Below are positions 8,132 through 14,695 of a stretch of DNA of 64,000 bases, piece after piece; within the stretch, counting starts at the first letter, position 1; each line of letters begins with the position of its first letter. Both the position numbers and the translations under genes were made by a program. Source of the stretch: Mycobacterium scrofulaceum (GTDB lineage Bacteria > Actinomycetota > Actinomycetes > Mycobacteriales > Mycobacteriaceae); the NCBI RefSeq assembly GCF_002086735.1, contig NZ_MVIJ01000027.1, forward strand, positions 16,539 to 80,538, written 5' to 3'. Below the pieces are notes generated by a model that was given only the letters and a program-made list of their open reading frames with translations, was not told the origin of the DNA and made no database searches.

Positions 8132-9643
8132 GTGAGTATTTCGTTGCTGCTGGAGATGGCCGCGTCGAGCAATCCCGACCGCACGGCCGTCGTTTCCCAG
8201 GGGTCCACCGGGGCCCTGCGGCTGACGACGCAGCAGCTCAGCGATCTCGCCGACGGCGGCGCCGCGGTGATCGCCGGGTCGAACGCGAAACACGTGGCCT
8301 ACGTGGGTACCGGCGGCGCGCCGCTGCCGGTGCTGATCTTCGCGGCCGCCCGCGCCGGGGTGGCCTTCACCCCGATCAACTACCGGCTGTCCGCCGACGC
8401 CATTCAGGCGCTCGTCGAACGCCTGCCCGAGCCCATGGTGATCGTCGACGAGCGCTACCGCGACACGGTCGGCGAGGCCTCCGGCCGGATGCTGACCACC
8501 GACGAATTCCTGACCGCCGCGCAAGGCGGGGCGGCCGACTTCGAACCGGCGTTCCCCGACCCGGAGTCGGTCGCGATCGTGCTGTTCACCTCCGGAACCA
8601 CGTCGCAGCCCAAGGCCGTCGAGCTGTCGCACAACAACCTGACCAGTTACGTCACCGGCACGGTGGAATTCGAGTCGGCCACCGACAGCGACGCCGCGCT
8701 GATCTGCGTGCCGCCCTATCACATCGCGGGCGTGGGCGCCGCCCTGTCCAACCTGTACGCCGGCCGCAAGATGGTGTACCTGCCGAATTTCGATGCGCAG
8801 GAATGGATTCGGTTGATCAACGCCGAAAGCGTGACCACCGCGACCGTCGTGCCCACCATGCTGGACCGCATCGTCGACGCGCTGGAGACCGGCGGTCACC
8901 AGCTGCCGTCGCTGCGCAACCTCGCCTACGGCGGCTCCAAGGTGGGGCTGCCGCTGGTGCGCCGGGCCCTCGAGCTGCTGCCGCACGTGGGCTTCGTCAA
9001 CGCCTACGGCCTGACCGAGACGAGCTCGACCATCGCGGTGCTGACCCCGGACGACCACCGGGCGGCGCACGGCGCCTCGGAGCCCCCGGTCGCCAGGCGG
9101 CTGGCGTCGGTGGGGCGTCCGGTACCCGGTATCGAGATCGAGATTCGCGACGGGGACGGCAACGTGCTCGGGCCCGGCGAGACGGGGGAGCTGTTCGTCC
9201 GCGGCGAGCAGGTCTCCGGGCGCTACACCGGGATCGGTTCGGTGCTCGACGAAAACGGGTGGTTCCCAACCAAAGACATCGCCATGCTGGACGAGGACGG
9301 CTACCTGTTCATCGGCGGCCGCAGCGACGACACCATCATCCGCGGCGGCGAGAACATCGCGCCCGCCGAGCTCGAAGAGGTGTTGGTCGAGCACCCGCAC
9401 GTGCGCGACGTCGCCGTAGTCGGCGTCGAGGACCCGCAGTGGGGGCAGGCCATCGTCGCGGTGGTGGTGCCCCACCTTGGGGCGGAACCGGATCCCGAGG
9501 AACTGCGCGAGCACGTCCGGAAAAGCCTGCGCGGGTCGCGAACCCCCGACCGAGTAGTCTTTCGCGACGAGTTGCCCACGACCCCCACCGGCAAGGTTCT
9601 TCGCCGGGAGATCATCGAGATGCTAGAAGGGCTACGTGCATGA
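8132..9643 (+). CDS. fatty acyl-CoA ligase (FadD family)
   Basis: A 503-residue ANL-superfamily adenylate-forming enzyme that activates a carboxylic acid to its CoA thioester through an acyl-AMP. The P-loop FTSGTTSQPK is at residues 152-161, the YGLTE motif near 292, the GGRSDDTIIRGGENI hinge near 392, and the C-terminal catalytic Lys is in TPTGKVLRR (Lys488). The length is in the usual range. The stop overlaps the start of a 98-residue conserved protein (ATGA), a sign of translational coupling. From memory this gene has no counterpart at this point in M. tuberculosis. The substrate is unknown; cyclic or aromatic acids are as likely as fatty acids. Confidence 0.87.
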   Translation: MSISLLLEMAASSNPDRTAVVSQGSTGALRLTTQQLSDLADGGAAVIAGSNAKHVAYVGTGGAPLPVLIFAAARAGVAFTPINYRLSADAIQALVERLPEPMVIVDERYRDTVGEASGRMLTTDEFLTAAQGGAADFEPAFPDPESVAIVLFTSGTTSQPKAVELSHNNLTSYVTGTVEFESATDSDAALICVPPYHIAGVGAALSNLYAGRKMVYLPNFDAQEWIRLINAESVTTATVVPTMLDRIVDALETGGHQLPSLRNLAYGGSKVGLPLVRRALELLPHVGFVNAYGLTETSSTIAVLTPDDHRAAHGASEPPVARRLASVGRPVPGIEIEIRDGDGNVLGPGETGELFVRGEQVSGRYTGIGSVLDENGWFPTKDIAMLDEDGYLFIGGRSDDTIIRGGENIAPAELEEVLVEHPHVRDVAVVGVEDPQWGQAIVAVVVPHLGAEPDPEELREHVRKSLRGSRTPDRVVFRDELPTTPTGKVLRREIIEMLEGLRA

Positions 9644-9936
9644 TCAAGAACGGAACCCGCCTGGCCAGCCAGGTGTGTGACACGCAGGTGATCGTCGTCA
9701 GGAGCGCCGACAGCCTCGACGACTTGCGTTGTGGCGGTGCGCCGATGGTGCCGATCGGCGCCGAGCGTTCCGGCGAACTGGACCCGGCCTTCTCCGACGG
9801 CACCGTGATGGGCAAGCGCTACGTCGACGAGACCGGTGCCGAGGTGCTGGTGACCAAGCCGGGCGCCGGGAGCCTGAGCGTCGGCGCGAACCCGCTGCAG
9901 CTCAAAGAGGTCAAGCCGCTGCCGGCCAGCGACTGA
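9640..9936 (+). CDS. small conserved protein coupled to the FadD gene
   Basis: A 98-residue protein whose ATG overlaps the ligase stop codon (ATGA). I do not recognise the family. Two Cys (residues 13 and 31, the second in RCGGAPM) and a GAEVLVTKPGAGSL segment suggest a small beta-rich or metal-binding fold. There are no membrane segments and no signal peptide. Overlapping translation with the acyl-CoA ligase suggests a complex or carrier role with it. It converges with the TetR gene, with 4 bases between the two stop codons. Confidence 0.7.
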   Translation: MIKNGTRLASQVCDTQVIVVRSADSLDDLRCGGAPMVPIGAERSGELDPAFSDGTVMGKRYVDETGAEVLVTKPGAGSLSVGANPLQLKEVKPLPASD

Positions 9937-9940
9937 CGCC

Positions 9941-10573
9941 TCACTCCGTGATCTTGTTGCGGACCACGAATTCCCTTGCCTTGATGAGGAATTCGAGCTG
10001 ATCACCGACCTGGCGCAACGGGTCGATGCTGCCCGTCGAGCGGGACAGCACGATGGCGCCTTCCAGGGCGGCGATTGACATCACCGCCAGCGAGGCGGCG
10101 CAGGGTTCGTCGAAGCCGTCGTGGGTGAACGCCCGGGTCAGCGCGGCGCACCAGCGGCCCAGGATGGCGCCGGCCTCGGCGGAGAGCTTGGCGTCGTCGT
10201 CGTCCGAGCCGATCGCCGCGGCCACCACGGGGCAGCCCGCATTGAAGCCGCCATCGGTCAGCAGGCGCTCCCAGAACTCGACGAACTTACCCAGCAGCAC
10301 GCGGGCGCCCTGCTCGGCGGCGTCGTCGATCATCGCGGTGATGGCATCGCCGGAATAGCGCAGCGCCTCGATCAGGATCTGATTGCGGCCGTCGGGAAAG
10401 TGGTAGTAGACCGAGCCGCGCGGCGCGCCGCTGCGGGCCAGCACCGCGTCGATGGTCACGCCCGCGGCGCCTCGTTCACGCATTACCTCGGCGGCGCTGG
10501 CCAGCATTTTCTTACGCGTGCCGCCGCGCTTGGTGGGGGTGATGTCCTGCAGGGTCTCGCTCGTGGTCGCCAC
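9941..10573 (-). CDS. TetR/AcrR regulator, LmrA/YxaF-like
   Basis: A 210-residue TetR-family repressor. The N-terminal helix-turn-helix is GVTIDAVLARSGAPRGSVYYH at about residues 36-56 (counted over fewer than 21 contiguous core residues), and the C-terminal domain contains NAGCPVVAAAIG, typical of the LmrA/YxaF-like branch. The GTG at 10573 is chosen because GGGAGG lies 7 bases upstream on the minus strand; longer in-frame starts would overlap the 43-residue gene just before it. It is the second gene of a two-gene unit with that microprotein. Two TATGCT-N4-type palindromes upstream are the likely operators, and the convergent FadD pair is a plausible target. Confidence 0.85.
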   Translation of the reverse strand: MATTSETLQDITPTKRGGTRKKMLASAAEVMRERGAAGVTIDAVLARSGAPRGSVYYHFPDGRNQILIEALRYSGDAITAMIDDAAEQGARVLLGKFVEFWERLLTDGGFNAGCPVVAAAIGSDDDDAKLSAEAGAILGRWCAALTRAFTHDGFDEPCAASLAVMSIAALEGAIVLSRSTGSIDPLRQVGDQLEFLIKAREFVVRNKITE

Positions 10574-10596
10574 TCTCGTGCCTCCCGGGGCCAACG

Positions 10597-10728
10597 TCAC
10601 GCAGCGTGCGAATGCCGCAGTACCGGCCAGTGCATGCCGCGCGGGCTGAAGCGGAAACTCCGGCGCTTCAGGTCGGGCATCTCGCGGGTGAATTGATAGC
10701 CGCCGATGTTCAGCTCGATGATCCACAT
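10597..10728 (-). CDS. 43-residue microprotein upstream of the TetR gene
   Basis: A short gene with a strong ribosome site (GGGAGAG about 6 bases before its ATG), translating to MWIIELNIGGYQF, then an Arg/Lys-rich middle with FSPRGMHWP, ending HSHAA. It ends 23 bases before the TetR start, and that gap holds the TetR ribosome site, so the two genes form an operon. Codon use is normal for the genome. It has several aromatic and basic residues and no signal peptide. The family is not recognised; it may be a small binding partner of the regulator or of the neighbouring enzyme. Confidence 0.6.
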   Translation of the reverse strand: MWIIELNIGGYQFTREMPDLKRRSFRFSPRGMHWPVLRHSHAA

Positions 10729-10760
10729 GATTCTCTCCCGGCCTGTGCGCCGACCATGAT

Positions 10761-10776
10761 TATGCTGAGAAGCATA
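10761..10776. promoter_or_regulatory. palindromic operator 1 of the TetR/microprotein operon
   Basis: TATGCTGAGAAGCATA has perfect 6-bp arms around a 4-bp centre, about 33 bp before the microprotein start. Read on the minus strand it overlaps CATAAT, a fair -10 hexamer (10764 to 10759). A second site with the same arms lies 128 bp upstream. Confidence 0.55.
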
Positions 10777-10815
10777 TAAGACATCGGTCCAGTAGGCAAA
10801 TCAACTTCCTATAAA

Positions 10816-10858
10816 CCGCAGAAGCACGGGAAATGCGGCCGGCGGACTGCTTCTGCGG
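10816..10858. repeat. inverted repeat CCGCAGAAGC/GCTTCTGCGG
   Basis: Perfect 10-bp arms at 10816-10825 and 10849-10858 flank a 23-base loop, between the two TATGCT palindromes. It may be a separate operator or an RNA hairpin in the region upstream of the TetR operon. There is no T-tract, so a terminator is less likely. Confidence 0.45.
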
Positions 10859-10888
10859 CGGTTGGCGGTAGCGCCCCAGACGGCATTT

Positions 10889-10904
10889 TATGCTTTTTTG
10901 CATA
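10889..10904. promoter_or_regulatory. palindromic operator 2, same consensus as operator 1
   Basis: TATGCTTTTTTGCATA shares TATGCT-N4-(A/T)GCATA with the site at 10761-10776. Two matched sites 128 bp apart upstream of one TetR gene suggest cooperative or looping repression. Confidence 0.5.
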
Positions 10905-10945
10905 ATTTCCGGCACGGGGGGCGGGGCCGGGGCCCGCCGGAAACG

Positions 10946-11003
10946 CCGAACGTGCACCCACCGCGAGAAATCAGCGAAAATCTCGCGGTGAGTGCACGTT
11001 CGG
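10946..11003. terminator. large hairpin downstream of the aldehyde dehydrogenase gene
   Basis: Arms of 23 bp (10946-10968 and 10981-11003) pair with one mismatch around a 12-base loop; the core is CGAACGTGCAC and CACCGCGAGA. It starts 11 bases after the stop of the minus-strand aldehyde dehydrogenase gene. It may act as a terminator without a U-tract or as an RNA 3-prime stabiliser. The length and symmetry also suit a dispersed mycobacterial palindromic repeat. The rest of the 285-bp region from 10729 to 11013 holds the three palindromes listed and no gene that I can see. Confidence 0.6.
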
Positions 11004-11013
11004 TGCGGACGCC

Positions 11014-12483
11014 TCAGGCGTCGATGGTGTGCCCCATCGGCATGAGGACGCTCTTCTGCTGGGTGAAGTGCTCGACACCTTCCGGGCCGTTCTCGCGGCC
11101 GATGCCCGAGTTCTTGTAGCCGCCGAACGGGCAGCACGGGTCGAAGGCGTACCAGTTGATCGCGTAGGTCCCGGTGCGGATCTTCTCCGAGACCGCGATG
11201 CCGCGGTCGATGTCGGTGGTCCAGACGCTGCCGGCCAGGCCGTACACCGAGTCGTTGGCGATCTTAATCGCGTCCTCCTCGGTGTCGTAGGGGATGATGC
11301 TCAGCACGGGGCCGAAGATCTCCTCCTGCGCGATCGTCATCTTGTTGTCGACGTCGGCGAAAACGGTGGGCTGCACGAAGAATCCGGTGTCCAGGCCCTC
11401 GGGACGGCCGCCGCCGCAGACCAGGCGCGCGCCCTCCTCGATGCCCTTGGCGATGTAGCCCTCGACCCGGGCGCGCTGCTTCTCCGAGATCAGCGAACCG
11501 ATCTGGGCGGCCGGGTCCGACGGCAGGCCCACGGGCAGCGCCTGCACGAAATTGCTGACGGCATCCACGACTTCGTCGTATCGCGAACGCGGGGCCAGGA
11601 TGCGGGTCTGGGCCACGCAGGCCTGCCCGCTGTTCATGATCCCGGAGAACACCAGCATCGGGACGGCGGAGGGCAGGTCGACGTCGTCGAGGACGATGGC
11701 CGCCGACTTGCCGCCGAGTTCCAGGGTGCACGGCTTGAGCATCTCCGCCGCGCGCCGGCCGATCTCCTTGCCGACGGCCGAGCTGCCGGTGAACGAGAAG
11801 ATGTCGACGCCGGGGTTCGACGTCAGCGCCTGCCCGGTCTCGATGCCGCCGGGGACCACCGACAGCACGCCCTCGGGCAGCCCAGCCTCGGCGAACGCTT
11901 CCGCCAAAGCGTTTGCGCTGAGCGGGGTTTCGGCGGCCGGCTTGAGCACCACGGTGCAGCCGGCCAGCAGGGCCGGGCCGAGCTTGTTGACGGCGAGGAA
12001 CAGCGGCACGTTCCACGCGACGATCGCCCCCACCACGCCGATCGGCTCGCGGTGGACGATGCTCTGCCCGTAGCCGCCGGTGCGGATCTCTTTCCACTTG
12101 ACCTGCTCGACGGCCGGGCCGGCGAAGAAGTTCAGCGCGCCGATCGAACTCATCCAGTGCATGGTTTCGACGCTGGTCGGCGGTTGCCCGGTCTCGCCCG
12201 CCAGGAGGCTGGTGAACTGGTCCTTGCGCTCCTCCATCAGCTTGAGCGCGTTGGCGATCACGGCCGCGCGCTCCTTGGGCGGCGTCGTGGGCCACGGCCC
12301 GTTGTCGAAGGCCGCGCGGGCCGCGGCGACCGCGGCGTCGACGTCGGCGGCCGCCGCCAGCGGCACCTTGCCGACGTACTCGCCGGTGGCCGGGCAGCGC
12401 ACCTCGATCACCTCGTCAGTGGACGGCTCGGTCCACTTGCCGCCGATGAAAAGCTTGTCGTATTCGGTCTTGCTGTCGGTCAT
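11014..12483 (-). CDS. NAD(P)-dependent aldehyde dehydrogenase (Rv0223c type)
   Basis: A 489-residue aldehyde dehydrogenase oxidising an aldehyde to its acid. The catalytic Cys289 is in NSGQACVAQ, the general-base Glu255 in LELGGKSA, and the NAD-site Asn in AWNVP (158). It matches M. tuberculosis Rv0223c in length and position. A KstR-like 14-mer lies about 85 bp upstream, and from memory Rv0223c belongs to the KstR sterol-catabolism regulon, so a role in cholesterol or other steroid side-chain oxidation is a reasonable inference. A large hairpin follows the stop. Confidence 0.9.
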   Translation of the reverse strand: MTDSKTEYDKLFIGGKWTEPSTDEVIEVRCPATGEYVGKVPLAAAADVDAAVAAARAAFDNGPWPTTPPKERAAVIANALKLMEERKDQFTSLLAGETGQPPTSVETMHWMSSIGALNFFAGPAVEQVKWKEIRTGGYGQSIVHREPIGVVGAIVAWNVPLFLAVNKLGPALLAGCTVVLKPAAETPLSANALAEAFAEAGLPEGVLSVVPGGIETGQALTSNPGVDIFSFTGSSAVGKEIGRRAAEMLKPCTLELGGKSAAIVLDDVDLPSAVPMLVFSGIMNSGQACVAQTRILAPRSRYDEVVDAVSNFVQALPVGLPSDPAAQIGSLISEKQRARVEGYIAKGIEEGARLVCGGGRPEGLDTGFFVQPTVFADVDNKMTIAQEEIFGPVLSIIPYDTEEDAIKIANDSVYGLAGSVWTTDIDRGIAVSEKIRTGTYAINWYAFDPCCPFGGYKNSGIGRENGPEGVEHFTQQKSVLMPMGHTIDA

Positions 12484-12563
12484 ATTCGGCCGCTCCTCCT
12501 CGTCGCTCCGCCTTGCATCGTCACAGCGGGCATGGCGCCACCCTACCCAAGCAAGCGCGAAAC

Positions 12564-12577
12564 GAGAACATGTTTCA
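12564..12577 (-). promoter_or_regulatory. KstR-like operator before the aldehyde dehydrogenase
   Basis: On the minus strand the site reads TGAAACATGTTCTC, which fits the KstR consensus TNNAACNNGTTNNA except at the last base. It lies about 80-95 bp before the dehydrogenase start and overlaps the stop codon of the upstream methyltransferase gene. The consensus and the regulon membership of Rv0223c are recalled knowledge; binding is inferred. Confidence 0.5.
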
Positions 12578-13357
12578 GTACCGGGGCGAAAGCACCAGGA
12601 CCAGATTGCTGACGGAGAACTCGCGCAGCAGCGGCACCGACGTCATCCACCACGCCCATCGGGGGTGGTAGCGGGGAAATGCGGCGACCGCCGCCCCGGT
12701 GCTCGCGGCCCACGCCAGGCCGTCGGCCGCGGACACGGCGAACAACGACGACCCGTAGTTGTTTTTCGCCGGATGGCCGTGTTTGCGGGCGTATCGGGCG
12801 GCGGCGCGGGCGCCGCCGAGGTAATGGGTCAGGCCCATCTCGTGGCCGCCGAACGGGCCGAGCCACACGGTGTAGGAGAGCACGGCCAGCCCGCCCGGCT
12901 TGGTCACCCGCAGCATCTCGCCGCCCAGCTGCCAGGGCCGCGGCACGTGTTCGGCGACGTTGGACGACAGGCAGATGTCCACCGAGTCGTCGGCGAACGG
13001 CAGGGCCATGCCCGAGGCGCGCACGAAGGTTCCGCGGCCGCTCGCGGCCGGGGGTCCGGCCGCGTGCATCTCACTCGGGTCGGGTTCGACACCCAGGTAG
13101 CGGATTCCGGCGTCGGCGAACGCTTCCGAGAAGTATCCGGGCCCGCCGCCGACGTCGAGCAGCGTGCGGCCGGCCGGGGGCTCGCCGTGCGCGGCCAGCC
13201 ACAGGTCGCCCACCATCGCCGCGGTGTCGGTCGCCAGCGCGCCGTAGAACCGGGCCGGATCCGAACGCTCGAAGCGGAACTCGGACAGCAGCCGCAGCGC
13301 CCGGGCCAGCGTCGCCCGCCGCGCGAAAACTCGGGTGGGGGAGCGGGCGGCGGCCAC
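12575..13357 (-). CDS. SAM-dependent methyltransferase (Rv0224c type)
   Basis: A 260-residue class I methyltransferase. The SAM motif LLDVGGGPGYFSEAFADAG is near residue 66, the acidic strand YLGVEPDPSE near 89, and SSNVAEHVPRPW near 130 is the post-motif region seen in ubiquinone/menaquinone methyltransferase-like enzymes. The GTG at 13357 gives the family length. It is divergent from the glycosyltransferase gene with about 63 bp between them, and both may act in cell envelope or cofactor modification. The acceptor is unknown. Confidence 0.85.
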   Translation of the reverse strand: MAAARSPTRVFARRATLARALRLLSEFRFERSDPARFYGALATDTAAMVGDLWLAAHGEPPAGRTLLDVGGGPGYFSEAFADAGIRYLGVEPDPSEMHAAGPPAASGRGTFVRASGMALPFADDSVDICLSSNVAEHVPRPWQLGGEMLRVTKPGGLAVLSYTVWLGPFGGHEMGLTHYLGGARAAARYARKHGHPAKNNYGSSLFAVSAADGLAWAASTGAAVAAFPRYHPRWAWWMTSVPLLREFSVSNLVLVLSPRY

Positions 13358-13420
13358 CGGCCAACCCTACGCAGCGCCGGCGCCCGTCGCCGCATCGTCG
13401 GCGGGCTAGGCTGACCAGTG

Positions 13421-14575
13421 ATGTCCGCCCTACGCTCCGTACTCTTGCTGTGCTGGCGCGATACCGGGCACCCGCAGGGCGGCGGCAGCGAAGCCTACTT
13501 GCAGCGCATCGGCGCGCAGCTGGCCGCGTCCGGCATCGACGTCACGCTGCGCACCGCCCGCTATCCCGGCGCGCCCCGGCGCGAAGTTCTCGACGGCGTG
13601 CGCATCGACCGCGCCGGCGGCCGCTACTCCGTCTACGTCTGGGCCCTGTTGGCGATGGCGGCGGCACGCCTGGGGCTCGGACCGCTGCGGCGGGTGCGAC
13701 CCGACGTGGTCGTCGACACCCAGAACGGCTTGCCGTTCCTGGCCCGCCTGGTGTACGGCCGGCGGGCGGTGGTCCTGGTGCACCACTGCCACCGCGAGCA
13801 GTGGCCGGTGGCAGGCCCGGTGCTCGGCCGGCTCGGCTGGTTCGTCGAGTCGACGCTGTCGCCGCGGGTGAACCGCCGCAACCAGTACGTGACGGTGTCG
13901 CTGCCGTCGGCCCGCGACCTGGTGACACTCGGGGTGGAGAACGCGCACATTGCCGTGGTGCGTAACGGCCTCGACGAGGCTCCGGCGCGCACGCTGTCCG
14001 GCCCCCGTGCCGCCGCGCCGCGGGTGGTGGTGCTCTCGCGGCTGGTGCCGCACAAGCAGATCGAAGACGCGCTGGAGGCCGTCGCCGAGCTGCGCCCGCG
14101 CATCGGCGGCCTGCACCTCGACATCGTCGGCGACGGCTGGTGGCGCCAGCGGCTGGTCGACCACGTGCGCCGGCTCGGCATCCCCGACGCGGTGACGTTC
14201 CATGGCCACGTCGACGACGTGACGAAACACCATGTGCTGCAAAGCGCGTGGGTGCAACTGCTGCCCTCGCGCAAGGAGGGGTGGGGCCTGGCGGTCGTCG
14301 AGGCGGCCCAGCACCGGGTGCCGACCATCGGGTACCGGTCCTCGGGCGGCCTGTCGGATTCGATCGTCGACGAGGTGACCGGCATCCTGGTGGACACCCA
14401 CGCCGAACTGGTGGACCGTCTCGAGGAGCTGCTGTCCGACCCCGTGCTGCGCGATCAGCTCGGCGCCAAGGCGCACATCCGCAGCGGCGAATTCTCTTGG
14501 CGGCAGAGCGCCGACGCCATGCGCACCGTGCTGGAGGCCGTGCGAGCCGGCGACTTCGTCAGCGGCGTGGTGTGA
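13421..14575 (+). CDS. GT4-family glycosyltransferase (Rv0225 type)
   Basis: A 384-residue GT-B fold glycosyltransferase. The glycine-rich N-terminal acceptor loop HPQGGGSEAYLQRIG is near residue 17. The C-terminal nucleotide-sugar domain has LSRLVPHKQIEDALEA near 206 and the GT4 E-x7-E signature in PSRKEGWGLAVVEAA near 283. An in-frame GTG lies three bases earlier; the ATG at 13421 gives the same length as Rv0225. It probably adds a sugar to a lipid or envelope glycan at the cytoplasmic face. It precedes two minus-strand membrane-protein genes that may be functionally linked. Confidence 0.87.
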   Translation: MSALRSVLLLCWRDTGHPQGGGSEAYLQRIGAQLAASGIDVTLRTARYPGAPRREVLDGVRIDRAGGRYSVYVWALLAMAAARLGLGPLRRVRPDVVVDTQNGLPFLARLVYGRRAVVLVHHCHREQWPVAGPVLGRLGWFVESTLSPRVNRRNQYVTVSLPSARDLVTLGVENAHIAVVRNGLDEAPARTLSGPRAAAPRVVVLSRLVPHKQIEDALEAVAELRPRIGGLHLDIVGDGWWRQRLVDHVRRLGIPDAVTFHGHVDDVTKHHVLQSAWVQLLPSRKEGWGLAVVEAAQHRVPTIGYRSSGGLSDSIVDEVTGILVDTHAELVDRLEELLSDPVLRDQLGAKAHIRSGEFSWRQSADAMRTVLEAVRAGDFVSGVV

Positions 14576-14625
14576 CCCGGCGGGCACCGCACCGCGAGAC
14601 ATAATCCATTGCGCGCCGCGTCGGC

Positions 14626-14695
14626 GTGTCTTCGCGCCCGGTTATGTGTCGTCGCGACGGGTCCGTGTCTTCGCGCCCGGTCATGTGTCGTCGCG
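14626..14695. repeat. 31-bp direct repeat (two copies, period 39)
   Basis: Two copies of GTGTCTTCGCGCCCGG plus a YATGTGTCGTCGCG continuation lie at 14626-14656 and 14665-14695 and differ at one base. The second copy contains the stop codon and last codons (RRDDT) of the membrane-protein gene ending at 14681, so the gene end appears to have been duplicated into the intergenic space. Confidence 0.75.

Noticed and set aside
8063..9514. Open frame of 483 codons opposite the acyl-CoA ligase
   Set aside because: Antisense shadow rich in Arg, Gly and His; the plus-strand ligase has all motifs.
10574..10726. N-terminal extension of the TetR protein to 261 residues
   Set aside because: The extra sequence is a shadow of the 43-residue gene in another frame, and the GTG at 10573 has its own ribosome site.
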